Assembly (NCBI GenBank): GCA_020161855.1
Contig: JAIUNJ010000004.1
Span: 286,903-350,902 of the forward strand
Direction: 5' to 3'
DNA: 64,000 bases
Source: Pseudomonadota bacterium
GTDB taxonomy: Bacteria > Pseudomonadota > Alphaproteobacteria > Rhizobiales > Aestuariivirgaceae
Shown here piece after piece: positions 1-8,999 of this stretch. Within the stretch, counting starts at the first letter, position 1; each line of letters begins with the position of its first letter. Made by a program: the position numbers and the translations under genes. Under the pieces are notes generated by a model that ran no database searches, had not been told where the DNA came from, and saw nothing but the letters and a program-made list of their open reading frames with translations.

Positions 1-3
1 GAC

Positions 4-840
4 ATGCTCAAATCGCTTCTGCGCCTCGTGCCCGCCCGCTGGCGGATATCAACACCGATCATCCATGTCATCCGCCTCGAAGGCCCGATCATGGCCGAAC
101 GTGGCTTCCGCCCGGCACTGAATGGCAAGGCCCTGGCGCCAGTGCTGCGCAAGGCCTTTCGCAAGGGCATTGCCGGGGTGGCGCTCGCCATCAATTGCCC
201 CGGCGGCTCGCCGGTGCAATCGGCCATCATCGCCAGCCGTATCCGTGCGCTGGCCGCCGAGCACAAGCTTCCTGTCTACGCCTTCTGTGAGGATGTTGCG
301 GCTTCCGGCGGCTACTGGCTCGCCTGTGCGGCGGATGAGATCTATGCCGACGAGAATTCGATCGTGGGCTCGATCGGCGTCATTTCCATGAGCTTCGGCT
401 TCCCCGAGGCCATCGCCAAGCTCGGCATCGAACGGCGTGTGCATACCGCCGGTGAAGCCAAGAGCCAGAACGACCCGTTCCAGCCCGAGAAGCCGGAAGA
501 CGTGGCTCGGCTGGAGGCCATTCTTGACGAGATGCACCAGAGCTTCAAGGCGCTGGTGCGCGACCGGCGCGCGGGCAGGCTCAAGGGCGATGAGGCCACA
601 TTGTTCTCCGGGGCTTACTGGACCGGCCGCAAGGGGGTGGAACTCGGCCTTGTCGATGGCCTGGCCCATCTGCATGATGTGATGAAGCGCAAGTTCGGCG
701 AAAAGGTTGAACTGCGCGTCATTTCGGCCCCGCAGGGCTGGGGTCTGCGACGGATCGGGCTTGCTTCTGCGTCTGATCTTCCGGAGGCCGCGCTGGAAGC
801 GCTGGAAAGACGTGCATGGTGGTCACGATTTGGCCTATAA
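4..840 (+). CDS. S49 family serine peptidase (SppA-like)
   Basis: A 278-residue member of the S49 family, which cleaves leftover signal peptides or membrane protein fragments. It is the short form, close to Bacillus SppA in length and unlike the double-length enterobacterial enzyme. The expected Ser-Lys dyad is visible: Ser101 in AASGGYW and Lys153 in GEAKSQNDPF. They lie 52 residues apart, the spacing I recall for Bacillus SppA. The N-terminus is only weakly hydrophobic, so membrane attachment is uncertain. The ATG at base 4 is the first available, but upstream sequence lies outside the window, so an earlier start cannot be excluded. A small membrane-protein gene follows after 34 bases, probably in the same operon. 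Confidence 0.9.
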   Translation: MLKSLLRLVPARWRISTPIIHVIRLEGPIMAERGFRPALNGKALAPVLRKAFRKGIAGVALAINCPGGSPVQSAIIASRIRALAAEHKLPVYAFCEDVAASGGYWLACAADEIYADENSIVGSIGVISMSFGFPEAIAKLGIERRVHTAGEAKSQNDPFQPEKPEDVARLEAILDEMHQSFKALVRDRRAGRLKGDEATLFSGAYWTGRKGVELGLVDGLAHLHDVMKRKFGEKVELRVISAPQGWGLRRIGLASASDLPEAALEALERRAWWSRFGL

Positions 841-874
841 TGCAGGCCATATGCTTGGAGGGAGCAGCAGGACG

Positions 875-1066
875 ATGAGCTTTATCAGGACCATCTTTGC
901 AGCCGGGGCAACGGCTATTGCCGCCTTCGCCATTAAAAGGATGGTGGGCGCACTGGAGCGGCAGGCGGAAGCCGTGCGCGTGCGCCGTGAGGAGTCCCGC
1001 GATCCCAACGAATTCAAGCGCCTCAAGCAGGATCCCGTGACCGGCGTCTACTACGCCGAAGACTGA
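875..1066 (+). CDS. Small membrane-anchored hypothetical protein (63 aa)
   Basis: A 63-residue protein. Residues 5-20 are a hydrophobic alanine-rich segment (TIFAAGATAIAAFAI) that could be one membrane helix. A charged Arg/Glu-rich stretch and a C-terminus ending DPVTGVYYAED follow. I chose the ATG at 875 because GGAGGGAG lies just upstream; the frame is open further upstream into the peptidase gene, but that extension would be antisense-like noise. I recognise no family. Its place between the S49 peptidase and the methyltransferase (8 bases downstream) suggests an operon, but no function can be inferred. Confidence 0.65.
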   Translation: MSFIRTIFAAGATAIAAFAIKRMVGALERQAEAVRVRREESRDPNEFKRLKQDPVTGVYYAED

Positions 1067-1073
1067 GACGGCC

Positions 1074-1715
1074 TTGGGTTCCGCCGACACCGACCAGTGG
1101 CTGGAGAAGGTCTACCACGCGGGAAGCCGCGAAGACCTGCTGAAGCTTTATGAGCGCTGGGCTGATACTTATGACGCCGATCTGCAGCATGTGGGCTATC
1201 TGCACGCGCCGGTGATCACCGGGCTCGTGGCCCGCTTTGTGCCCGACCGGACGTCGGCGATCCTTGATGCAGGCGTCGGCACCGGTGCCATCGGCCACAT
1301 TCTCTCGATCATCGGCTATGGCAATCTGTCGGGTATCGACATGTCCGAGGCCATGCTGGCGAAGGCCGGTGCGCGTGGCTGCTATGGCGATCTGCGCCGT
1401 GCCGTTCTGGGTGAGACGCTGGATTTCGCTGACGGCCGCTTCGATGCCATCATCTCCACCGGCACCTTCACCAACGGCCATGCACCGGCCAGCGCCTTTG
1501 ACGAGTTGGCCCGGATACTCAAGCCCGGCGGATATCTGATGTTCACCGTCGGCACGGTGATCTGGGAAGAACAGGGTTTCCGCCAGAAGCTCGGGGCGCT
1601 CGAGGCCCACAAGCAGCTGCTGCCGGTGGAGACCTCGGCCATTTATGCGCCCATGCCCTATTCCCCGCTCGAAAGCGGTTTCACGACGCGGGCACATATC
1701 TACAGGCGCGGCTGA
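1074..1715 (+). CDS. Class I SAM-dependent methyltransferase
   Basis: A 213-residue Rossmann-fold methyltransferase. The SAM-binding motif I is AILDAGVGTGAIGHIL at about residues 62-77, followed by the acidic post-motif (SGIDMSEAML). A later DAIISTGTF and LKPGGYLMF match motifs of the UbiE/Methyltransf_11 type. The substrate cannot be told from the sequence. The start is a TTG 7 bases after the preceding stop codon, since no in-frame ATG exists before motif I. The close spacing suggests co-transcription with the two upstream genes. Confidence 0.85.
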   Translation: MGSADTDQWLEKVYHAGSREDLLKLYERWADTYDADLQHVGYLHAPVITGLVARFVPDRTSAILDAGVGTGAIGHILSIIGYGNLSGIDMSEAMLAKAGARGCYGDLRRAVLGETLDFADGRFDAIISTGTFTNGHAPASAFDELARILKPGGYLMFTVGTVIWEEQGFRQKLGALEAHKQLLPVETSAIYAPMPYSPLESGFTTRAHIYRRG

Positions 1716-1747
1716 GGCGCCGCGCCCGCTCTTTGCAGTCTTTCCGC

Positions 1748-2404
1748 TTATGCCTCGCGGTAAGTGCCCGCCTTCTTGGCCGCACAGGTGGCCAGATAAT
1801 CCATCAGGCCCGGATTGAGACTGTCATAGGGTTCGAGCCCGAGTGACTTGAGCCGGGCGCGGATGGCGGGCATCTTGGCCGGCGGTGTTCCGCTTTCGAT
1901 GACGGATGACACGAAGGCAGCAAAGCCGGGCGGCGACCAGCCCTTCTGCGATGACAGTTCCGTGTGGATGAAGGACAAGCCCTCAAACGGATGTCCGGAC
2001 TTCTTCACTGGACCGTACAAGTGCGCGCCGCATCCCGTGCAGGCATGGCGGAGAATGACGGCATTCTCGTCCACGATCTTCAGCTTGTGGCCGTTGGCCG
2101 TCACCTTCACCTTGTCGCTCGGCACCACCGAGACGATCGAGAAGATGGCGCCTTCCGGCTTCCAGCACTTGGTGCAGCCGCAGGCATGATTGTGCGCCGA
2201 CTGAGATGAGATCTCCACCGTCACCGGATTGCTTGAACATTTGCAGGTCAATGTGCCGCCAGCGAAGTTCTTCGCTGCCGCCTTTGCGAAACCTTTGTCA
2301 ATCGACGGATGGAGCGCGATGAGCGGTCCTCGCGCCTTCTTCGCCTTTGTCCGGCTTGCGGCCTTCTTGGCCGGTTTCTTTGCCTTCTTCGCTTTCTTCG
2401 CCAT
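1748..2404 (-). CDS. gfa: GFA family protein (glutathione-dependent formaldehyde-activating enzyme-like)
   Basis: A 218-residue protein of the Gfa/CENP-V fold, which is proposed to speed adduct formation between formaldehyde and glutathione. Zinc-ligand cysteines appear in the expected pattern: TCKCSS, then HACGCTKCW, then [12 protein letters not shown]. The C-terminal sequence matches the full-length Gfa type rather than the short GFA proteins. An unusual lysine- and alanine-rich N-terminal extension of about 28 residues ([12 protein letters not shown]) precedes the domain and resembles histone-like tails; its role is unknown. The aldehyde dehydrogenase 3 kb away might act on the same class of substrate, but that is only inference. 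Confidence 0.85.
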   Translation of the reverse strand: MAKKAKKAKKPAKKAASRTKAKKARGPLIALHPSIDKGFAKAAAKNFAGGTLTCKCSSNPVTVEISSQSAHNHACGCTKCWKPEGAIFSIVSVVPSDKVKVTANGHKLKIVDENAVILRHACTGCGAHLYGPVKKSGHPFEGLSFIHTELSSQKGWSPPGFAAFVSSVIESGTPPAKMPAIRARLKSLGLEPYDSLNPGLMDYLATCAAKKAGTYREA

Positions 2405-2697
2405 GCTGGTCCTCCCGCTTTGCTAGAAAATCACGAAACTGCGAATGAGTTGTCAGGCATCAGGCCACGGCCCTGTTCTGCAGGGGCAGCCTGTGTTCGA
2501 GGACGAGGCAAGTTCCAAGGGATTGCGCGCCCCAGGGGCCGCAGCGGCACGCGATCTCATGGCGTACACCTCCCAGAATTGCCTGCTGGCTTCGGCTTGC
2601 CGGAAGACGGTCAAACCCGCCGCTTTGCGCTATTCCAATCTGACGATAACGGCAAAGCGGCGGTTCTGGCAATGGCCATTCGGGGCTATGGGAGGGC

Positions 2698-3573
2698 TTA
2701 TCCCTTCTTTCCCGGCTGCCAATCGAACTCCGGCTTGTAGCCGAGGACGCGCTTGGCCTTATCGATCGAGATCAGTGACTCATTGGGTTGCAGGGGCCGC
2801 TTACGCGGCGTGCCCGGAAACACCTCGTCAAGCAGTTCGTCGTTCGGCCGCACCATGAGCGAGTTGTTGTTGGCAATGCCGAAGACATGGGCGCCGGTGA
2901 GCTTGGCGTCGAGCGAGAGGCGGATGGCCTGCGCTGCATCGCGCGCATCGATATAGGTCCAGAGATTGAAGTGCCGGAGCCGCGCATCCTTGTTGTAGGC
3001 CTCGAAATTGGCGTAGTCCTGCGGCTCCTGCACGTTGGAGAAGCGCAGGCCGATGATTTTCGTCGCCGGGTCCCAGCGCGCGAACTGTTCGGCCATTTTC
3101 TCGCCGAGCATCTTGGTCATCGAATAGGTCCAGTAGGGATCCTCGATCTCTTCATCGACCGGCACATATTTCGGACCCTTCACATAGGGGACGCCATAGA
3201 CAGTTTCGCTTGAGGCCCAGACCACGTTCTTGATGCCCAGGCGCCGCGCGGCCTCGAAGACATTGTAGGTTGAGGTCATGTTGACCTCGAAGATCTCGTG
3301 ATCCGGTGCTTCCCCAGGGGAGGCAATGGCACCGAGGTGGACAATGCCAGTCACGGGAGATTCAACACGGCTGTTGATGCCGGTGAAGGCTGCCATCACC
3401 TGCCCGAAGTCCGTGATGTCGGCACGCGTGAAGTTCACGTCGGTGGGCTTCGGCGGATTGGAAAGGCCGGCGGGCCTGACGGCATCGATCGAGGCAATCT
3501 TGTAGCCGCGCTCCATCAGGTCCTTGACCGCAGCACGCCCGACTTTTCCGCTGCCACCGGTAACAATAATCAT
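2698..3573 (-). CDS. NAD(P)-dependent epimerase/dehydratase
   Basis: An extended short-chain dehydrogenase of 291 residues. The nucleotide-binding motif is GGSGKVG at residues 6-12, followed by ASSETVYG and the catalytic YSMTK (Tyr-x-x-x-Lys). This fits nucleotide-sugar epimerases/dehydratases; the exact substrate is not clear. The 293 bases between its end and the gfa start hold no convincing gene. The gene appears to be transcribed alone, with about 100 bases separating it from the bestrophin-like gene. Confidence 0.85.
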   Translation of the reverse strand: MIIVTGGSGKVGRAAVKDLMERGYKIASIDAVRPAGLSNPPKPTDVNFTRADITDFGQVMAAFTGINSRVESPVTGIVHLGAIASPGEAPDHEIFEVNMTSTYNVFEAARRLGIKNVVWASSETVYGVPYVKGPKYVPVDEEIEDPYWTYSMTKMLGEKMAEQFARWDPATKIIGLRFSNVQEPQDYANFEAYNKDARLRHFNLWTYIDARDAAQAIRLSLDAKLTGAHVFGIANNNSLMVRPNDELLDEVFPGTPRKRPLQPNESLISIDKAKRVLGYKPEFDWQPGKKG

Positions 3574-3673
3574 GACTGTAGAATCCTCTCTGTTGTCCCG
3601 TTGAGGCTAGCCAGTTTTATGCAAGCCCTCAACATATCGCTATTGTTTTGAGCGCATTACGCCCCTGCGCGGA

Positions 3674-4627
3674 TCAATCGAGCACATAGCCTTTGGGCTC
3701 GCGCTGCGGTGGAATTTCTGTTTCACCCAGCGTCTCAAGAATACCGATTTCGATCGTTCTCGAGATTGCACTGAGCGGCATGCAATTGTCTTCCGTGCCG
3801 AACGGCGCGGCCAACTGGTCACCCAGGGCATCAAGGCCGAAGAACGTGTAGGCGACGATGCCGGCGAGCACTGGTGTCCAAAGCCCGGCCGTGTCGATGA
3901 GGCCGAAGGGCAGCAGCAGGCAGAAGAGATAGGCGGTGCGGTGCAGGAGCAGCGAATAGGCGAAGGGCAGGGGCGTCAGCTTGATGCGTTCAGCCGCCGC
4001 CAGCACGCTGGACATGGCGATCAGCCGCTCCTCCATGACCTGCAGGAGCTGGGGGGCAAGCTTGGTCTCGCGCGCCAGTCGAGCAAGTTCAACGCCCATC
4101 TCTGTCAGAAGCCGGTCGGGAAGATTGCTGCTGGTGGCTGGCAGCTTGTAGTTCGCGCGCTCGGCCTGGCGGAGGCCATCAGGCCCCATGGCCTCGCCGC
4201 GCAGATGGCTGCGGAAAGCTTCAACAAACACCAGCATGAGACGGAGCAGGCGGGCACCCTTCCGCAGGCCGCAATAGGCGGCAACCTGGCGCGACAGGCT
4301 GCGCATCTCGACGATGTGCTGGCCCAGCACCTTGCGGGCCTCCCACCAGCGTTCGTAGCTGGCTGAATTGCGGAAGCCGGAGAAGATCGACAGCGCAATG
4401 CCGATCAGGGAAAAGGCGAGCGGCGAAATCGCCTGCCAATACAGGATGCCGCGCATTTCTGCCCAGGTGATGAAGGAGGCAATGGCGATGACGGCCAGGA
4501 GCTGCGGCCAGATCGCAGGGATGATCGAGCCACGCAGGATAAAGAGCAGCTCCCAGGGCTTGGGGGCTTCGCGAATGACCACGTGAGGCTTCCGGCTGAG
4601 GTTTTCCGGCCTATAGGCGAAATCCAC
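3674..4627 (-). CDS. Bestrophin-like (UPF0187) membrane protein
   Basis: A 317-residue protein of the bacterial bestrophin family, whose members form pentameric ion channels in the inner membrane. Family features visible are RKPHVVIREAPKPWELL near the N-terminus, the FRNSASYERWWEARKVLGQ segment around residues 84-102, and several hydrophobic stretches (about 30-55, 60-80, 225-260). The start is a GTG; no in-frame ATG lies near. It stands between two unrelated minus-strand genes and no partner is evident. Confidence 0.88.
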   Translation of the reverse strand: MDFAYRPENLSRKPHVVIREAPKPWELLFILRGSIIPAIWPQLLAVIAIASFITWAEMRGILYWQAISPLAFSLIGIALSIFSGFRNSASYERWWEARKVLGQHIVEMRSLSRQVAAYCGLRKGARLLRLMLVFVEAFRSHLRGEAMGPDGLRQAERANYKLPATSSNLPDRLLTEMGVELARLARETKLAPQLLQVMEERLIAMSSVLAAAERIKLTPLPFAYSLLLHRTAYLFCLLLPFGLIDTAGLWTPVLAGIVAYTFFGLDALGDQLAAPFGTEDNCMPLSAISRTIEIGILETLGETEIPPQREPKGYVLD

Positions 4628-4654
4628 GCCCTGGCCAAGGAGCGATGCGAGCGT

Positions 4655-5017
4655 TCAGGTCAGGCAGATGTCAGAGCGGGTGAGGAAGCGCTTCTCGCGG
4701 CCATTGTCGAGCGAGAACATGCCGCCGCGCCCCTTTACGACATCGATCGTCAGGTTTGTGTGCTTCCAGGCCTCATATTGTGAACCGCTGATGTAGAACG
4801 GCATGCCGCCGATTTCCCCCAGCTTGACGTCACGGTCACCGAGCAGAAACTCGCCTTGAGCGTAACACATCGGAGAGGAGCCATCGCAACAGCCACCTGA
4901 TTGATGGAACAGCACGGGACCATGATCGCGAACGATCTCGGCCAGAAGCGAAAGCGCTGCGGGTGTGGCCGTCACTTTGTCGAGCGGCGGTGCTGCAGCG
5001 GCGGAATCCTGTGCCAT
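4655..5017 (-). CDS. DUF779 domain protein, aldehyde dehydrogenase partner
   Basis: A 120-residue DUF779 protein. The family hallmark HQSGGCCDGSSPMCY is present around residues 38-52, a cysteine-rich patch that could bind metal or a cofactor. DUF779 genes are commonly found beside acetaldehyde/ethanol-oxidising aldehyde dehydrogenases of the ExaC/AcoD type, as here. The molecular function is not established. GGAG lies 7 bases before the ATG. It is separated from the dehydrogenase by 166 bases that contain a strong hairpin without a T-run, so read-through co-transcription is likely. Confidence 0.9.
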   Translation of the reverse strand: MAQDSAAAAPPLDKVTATPAALSLLAEIVRDHGPVLFHQSGGCCDGSSPMCYAQGEFLLGDRDVKLGEIGGMPFYISGSQYEAWKHTNLTIDVVKGRGGMFSLDNGREKRFLTRSDICLT

Positions 5018-5136
5018 TGGTCGTCTCCGGATTTGGGCCGCCCATTGTCATGACAGGCGGCCCGGCTGCGCATACCAGACAGATCAGGCGACCTGCGGGA
5101 GGAAAACTGCGCCGTATTGTTGCGCTCGGAAGGAGC

Positions 5137-5172
5137 AGGCGGCGGCCAAGTGCCAGCACATGACCGCCGCCT
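5137..5172 (-). other. Intercistronic GC hairpin between aldehyde dehydrogenase and DUF779 genes
   Basis: A 9-bp inverted repeat, AGGCGGCGG at 5137-5145 and CCGCCGCCT at 5164-5172, with an 18-base loop. On the minus strand no run of T follows, so it is not a clear intrinsic terminator. It could set the mRNA ratio of the two genes by stabilising the 3' end of the upstream message; that is inference. Confidence 0.4.
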
Positions 5173-5183
5173 TTGCCTGACGA

Positions 5184-6704
5184 TCAGAAGAAGCCAAGCG
5201 CCTTCGGGCTGTAGCTCACCAGCATGTTCTTCGTCTGCTGGTAGTGATCGAGCATCATCTTGTGGGTCTCACGGCCGATGCCCGACTGCTTGTATCCACC
5301 AAAGGCCGCATGCGCCGGATAGGCATGATAGCAGTTGGTCCATACGCGGCCAGCCTGGATGGCGCGGCCGAAACGGTAGCAGGTATTGCCGTTGCGGCTC
5401 CAGACACCTGCGCCGAGGCCATAGAGCGTGTCGTTGGCAATCGACAGGGCTTCCGCTTCGTCCTTGAAGGTTGTGACAGAGACGACCGGGCCGAAGATCT
5501 CCTCCTGGAAGATGCGCATCTTGTTGTTGCCCTGGAACACCGTCGGCTTGACGTAGTAGCCGCCGGCGAGTTCGCCCGGGAGCATGTTGCGCTCGCCACC
5601 AGCGAGAACCTTGGCACCTTCCTTCTTGCCGATGTCGATGTAGGACAGGATCTTCTCAAGCTGTTCGCTCGAGGCCTGCGCACCGAGCATCGTGCTGCCA
5701 TCAAGCGGGCTGCCCTGTTTGATTGCGGCGACGCGCTTCAATGCACGCTCCATGAACTTGTCATAGATCTTTTCGTGGATGATGGCGCGGCTCGGACAGG
5801 TGCAGACTTCGCCCTGGTTAAGGGCGAACATGACGAAGCCCTCGATGGCCTTGTCGAAGAAATCGTCGTCTTCGTCGCAGACATCCTTGAAGAAGATGTT
5901 GGGCGACTTGCCGCCGAGCTCCAGTGTCACGGGAATGAGATTCTGCGAGGCATACTGCATGATCAGCCTGCCCGTCGTGGTCTCTCCGGTGAAGGCGATC
6001 TTGGCAATGCGGTTCGACGAGGCAAGCGGCTTGCCCGCTTCGAGGCCGAAGCCATTGACGATGTTCAGTACGCCCTTGGGCAACAGGTCACCCACAATCT
6101 CAATCCAGACCATGATCGATGCGGGTGTCTGCTCGGCTGGTTTGAGGACCACGCAGTTGCCGGCAGCAAGTGCAGGCGCGAGCTTCCAGCAGGCCATCAG
6201 AATCGGGAAGTTCCACGGAATGATCTGGCCGACGACGCCCAGCGGCTCGTGGAAATGATAGGCGACGGTGTCGTGATCTACTTCCGAGATAGATCCTTCC
6301 TGGCCGCGGATACAGCTTGCAAAGTAGCGGAAATGATCAATGGCAAGCGGGATGTCGGCGGCCCGTGTCTCGCGGATCGGCTTGCCGTTGTCCCAGGTTT
6401 CGGCAAGGGCCAGCTTCTCAAGATTGGCCTCCATGCGATCGGCAATCTTGTTGAGGATCAGCGATCGCTCGGCCGGGCTGGTGCGGCCCCAGGCATCCTT
6501 GGCGGCATGCGCTGCGTCCAGTGCGGCGTCGATGTCAGCCGCATTGGAGCGGGCGACTTTGCAGACTTCCTTGCCGGTGATCGGCGAGATGTTATCAAAG
6601 TATGTGCCGGACGCGGGCTTGCGCCAGCCGCCGTTGATGTAGTTGTCGTAGGATTTGGCGAAGGGGCTCGCTGTGAAGTCAGAGCTTTTCGGCTGTGCGG
6701 TCAT
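5184..6704 (-). CDS. NAD-dependent aldehyde dehydrogenase (ExaC/AcoD type)
   Basis: An aldehyde dehydrogenase of about 506 residues that oxidises aldehydes such as acetaldehyde to the acid. Family landmarks are [16 protein letters not shown], the catalytic Glu in [12 protein letters not shown], and the nucleophile Cys in [11 protein letters not shown]. The [10 protein letters not shown] form and the DUF779 neighbour point to the ExaC/AcoD acetaldehyde dehydrogenase group. The frame opens at 6755, and ATGs lie at 6710 and 6704. I chose 6704 because GGGAG sits 7 bases before it. An 18-bp palindrome lies about 110 bases upstream, and the probable regulator gene lies beyond it on the same strand. 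Confidence 0.92.
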   Translation of the reverse strand: MTAQPKSSDFTASPFAKSYDNYINGGWRKPASGTYFDNISPITGKEVCKVARSNAADIDAALDAAHAAKDAWGRTSPAERSLILNKIADRMEANLEKLALAETWDNGKPIRETRAADIPLAIDHFRYFASCIRGQEGSISEVDHDTVAYHFHEPLGVVGQIIPWNFPILMACWKLAPALAAGNCVVLKPAEQTPASIMVWIEIVGDLLPKGVLNIVNGFGLEAGKPLASSNRIAKIAFTGETTTGRLIMQYASQNLIPVTLELGGKSPNIFFKDVCDEDDDFFDKAIEGFVMFALNQGEVCTCPSRAIIHEKIYDKFMERALKRVAAIKQGSPLDGSTMLGAQASSEQLEKILSYIDIGKKEGAKVLAGGERNMLPGELAGGYYVKPTVFQGNNKMRIFQEEIFGPVVSVTTFKDEAEALSIANDTLYGLGAGVWSRNGNTCYRFGRAIQAGRVWTNCYHAYPAHAAFGGYKQSGIGRETHKMMLDHYQQTKNMLVSYSPKALGFF

Positions 6705-6814
6705 TGTCATTCTCCCATTCAGGGCCCGTCTGTTTTGTGACGTGGCGCTGCGCACAGGATTTCATGACGTTAGAGGCGCAAAACAGTGGCTGGTCACGAA
6801 ACAGATGCGCGATC

Positions 6815-6832
6815 TGTCTCACAGATGAGACA
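6815..6832. promoter_or_regulatory. Perfect inverted repeat, candidate operator of the GAF/Fis regulator
   Basis: TGTCTCA, 4-base spacer, TGAGACA: an exact 7+7 bp palindrome in the gap between the regulator stop and the dehydrogenase start. Its form (dyad with a short spacer) suits a dimeric Fis-type helix-turn-helix protein, and the adjacent gene encodes one. I saw no matching -24/-12 sigma-54 promoter between it and the dehydrogenase. Confidence 0.55.
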
Positions 6833-6872
6833 TTTCCGAGACGCTAAACACCATTGTGCGGTGCGTCACTGC

Positions 6873-7838
6873 TCAGTGATGATCACCTAGGCCATGCTGG
6901 GCAAGTTTTCTGTAGAGTGTGGCGCGTGACATCTTCAGGGCCTTGGCGGTTTTTGAGATGTTGTGCCCGTGACGCTCCAGCATGCGCAGCAGCACGCCGC
7001 GCTCCGCGTTCTTGAAGGTGTCGCCGGACCCCTCGTCGTGGGGCAGCAGTTCAGGCGCGGGAACCTGCAACTTGCCCGCTTGACGCGGGAGATTGAGGGA
7101 TTTGCGTGCGGCGAAGGACGCGCCGATCACCATGTCGTGGCGGTCAATGGCGAGAAGTGCCGGGCCCAGCCTTTCCTGATCCGGCAGAAGAACGATGCGG
7201 CAGCCGTCGAAGGCCAGATTGAAGTTTTGTGTTTCGATGCGGTGCGCGGCATCCACGGCCAGAGAGCAAATCACACGTGACATCTCTTCCGACAGGTCCT
7301 GATGGCAGGACGATACATCGATGACTCCGGCTAGGAGCCCGCATTCATCGTGGACCGGCGCAGTCATGCAACTGAGCGAGATGTTGCGCGAGAGGAAATG
7401 CTGATCCTTGTAGATCACCACCGGACGGTCCTCGACCAGTGAAGTCCCGATGGCGTTCGTGCCCTGGCTGCGCTCACTCCAGATGGCTCCGGTCCAGAGC
7501 CCCGAGCGTGCAAAGGAGAGGTCATCAGCAGGCTTGCCGCGACGCTCCAGAACCACCCCGTCGCGGTTGGCCATGACGACGGTGCAACCGGCATGGCCGA
7601 CAAGAGCAAAGACATGGTCGAGCGACGATCGCGCCACCCCGAGCAGCCGGCCGAGCGACTCCCGTTCACGCCTGAGCGCGGCCTCGTCGATGCGTTCCGG
7701 CAGGACATCCCGTTCGGGAGACAGGCGATAAAGCTGCGATGAGCGGGTCCATGACGCAACAACGGGTGATCGTGCCGCCGCGCCGGCACCGACCGCCCTG
7801 ACCACTTCTTCCACATGGTTCCGGTCCAGAAGGTTCAT
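6873..7838 (-). CDS. AcoR-like GAF domain/Fis-type HTH regulator lacking the AAA+ domain
   Basis: A 321-residue transcriptional regulator. Residues about 75-210 form a GAF-type sensor domain like that of AcoR, the activator of acetoin/alcohol catabolism (SQGTNAIGTSLVEDRPVVIY is typical). The C-terminal 45 residues form a Fis/HTH_8 domain (ISKTAKALKMSRATLYRKL). The central sigma-54-interacting AAA+ ATPase of canonical AcoR (~240 residues, GAFTGA loop) is absent; the frame is intact, so this is not a recent frameshift. It lies directly upstream of the aldehyde dehydrogenase, the likely target. It may act on a sigma-70 promoter or as a repressor. Confidence 0.85.
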   Translation of the reverse strand: MNLLDRNHVEEVVRAVGAGAAARSPVVASWTRSSQLYRLSPERDVLPERIDEAALRRERESLGRLLGVARSSLDHVFALVGHAGCTVVMANRDGVVLERRGKPADDLSFARSGLWTGAIWSERSQGTNAIGTSLVEDRPVVIYKDQHFLSRNISLSCMTAPVHDECGLLAGVIDVSSCHQDLSEEMSRVICSLAVDAAHRIETQNFNLAFDGCRIVLLPDQERLGPALLAIDRHDMVIGASFAARKSLNLPRQAGKLQVPAPELLPHDEGSGDTFKNAERGVLLRMLERHGHNISKTAKALKMSRATLYRKLAQHGLGDHH

Positions 7839-8090
7839 GACAAAGACCTCTGCCAGGAGCCGCCTTTGGGCCTGGATGCGTTATTCCCGTTCGGGTATTA
7901 CACTACAGTTTGAGCTTCAGGGGAAGCCTGTAATTGATGGTGTGGGCGCCGTGAGCGGCGAACTCAAGGGCGAGGCCATGAGACTTTCGACGCGTTCCCG
8001 GGCGTGGGCACCCCCGGTTGCGTTTGGGGCCGGATTGTGCACCCGCAAAAGTCATTCAACTTTCGAAAAACATGCTCTACACGGGCGCCC

Positions 8091-8999
8091 ATGGCACTGA
8101 GACCGAAAGAATCATTCCAGGACCTGATCCTGACGCTCCACAACTATTGGGCGGAGCAGGGCTGCGTCATCCTGCAACCCTATGACATGGAAGTGGGCGC
8201 CGGTACCTTCCACCCGGCCACGACGCTGCGCTCGGTGGGGCCACGGCATTGGTCAGCGGCCTATGTGCAGCCCTCGCGCCGCCCCAAGGACGGCCGCTAT
8301 GGCGAGAATCCCAACCGGCTGCAGCACTACTATCAGTACCAGGTGATCATGAAGCCCTCGCCACCTAACCTGCAGGAGCTTTATCTGGGATCGCTGAATG
8401 CGATCGGCATCGACCCGCATCTGCATGATCTGCGCTTTGTCGAGGATGATTGGGAAAGCCCGACGCTGGGTGCCTGGGGTCTGGGCTGGGAAGTCTGGTG
8501 CGATGGCATGGAAGTGTCGCAGTTCACCTATTTCCAGCAGGTGGGCGGCCTCGACTGCGCCCCGGTTTCGGGCGAACTCACCTACGGGCTCGAGCGACTG
8601 GCGATGTATGTGCAGGACGTGGACAATGTCTACGACCTCAACTTCAACGGCCGCGCCAAGGGCGACGGCCGCATCAGCTATGGCGATGTCTTCCTGCAAG
8701 CGGAGCAGGAGTACTCGCGCTTCAATTTCGAGTATGCCGACACGGCGATCCTGCACCAGCATTTCATCGACGCCGAGAAGGAGTGCAAGTCGCTCCTGAC
8801 GGCAGGCGAGAAGGATGGCAGCCACGAGCTATGCCTGCCGGCCTATGACCAGTGCATCAAGGCCTCGCATACTTTCAACCTGCTCGATGCCCGTGGCGTC
8901 ATCTCGGTGACGGAACGCGCCAACTACATCGCCCGGGTACGCGACCTCGCCAAGGCCTGTTGCGAAGCCTGGAGCAAGACGGCGGGAGGGCGCGCCTGA
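8091..8999 (+). CDS. glyQ: Glycyl-tRNA synthetase alpha subunit
   Basis: A 302-residue catalytic subunit of the bacterial alpha2beta2 glycyl-tRNA synthetase, about the length of E. coli GlyQ (303). Typical sequence begins [32 protein letters not shown] and continues with the conserved [22 protein letters not shown] region. The frame is open upstream to 8004, but the ATG at 8091 starts the conserved protein. It overlaps glyS by one base (TGATG), showing translational coupling. The 252 bases upstream hold no gene. Confidence 0.98.
   Translation: MALRPKESFQDLILTLHNYWAEQGCVILQPYDMEVGAGTFHPATTLRSVGPRHWSAAYVQPSRRPKDGRYGENPNRLQHYYQYQVIMKPSPPNLQELYLGSLNAIGIDPHLHDLRFVEDDWESPTLGAWGLGWEVWCDGMEVSQFTYFQQVGGLDCAPVSGELTYGLERLAMYVQDVDNVYDLNFNGRAKGDGRISYGDVFLQAEQEYSRFNFEYADTAILHQHFIDAEKECKSLLTAGEKDGSHELCLPAYDQCIKASHTFNLLDARGVISVTERANYIARVRDLAKACCEAWSKTAGGRA

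Noticed and set aside
2405-2740. Plus-strand frame with protein-like sequence (LPEDGQTRRFALFQSDDNGK) between gfa and the epimerase gene
   Set aside because: It is antisense to gfa at its start and to the epimerase at its end, has no ribosome-binding site, and matches no family I know. A decayed gene is possible but not supported.
6705-6840. Sigma-54 promoter for the aldehyde dehydrogenase gene
   Set aside because: Looked for TGGCAC-N5-TTGC on the minus strand and found no acceptable match; the regulator also lacks the sigma-54 ATPase domain.
7839-8090. T-box or other riboswitch before glyQ
   Set aside because: No T-box core, specifier loop or glycine aptamer pattern was visible, and T-boxes are not expected in alphaproteobacteria.
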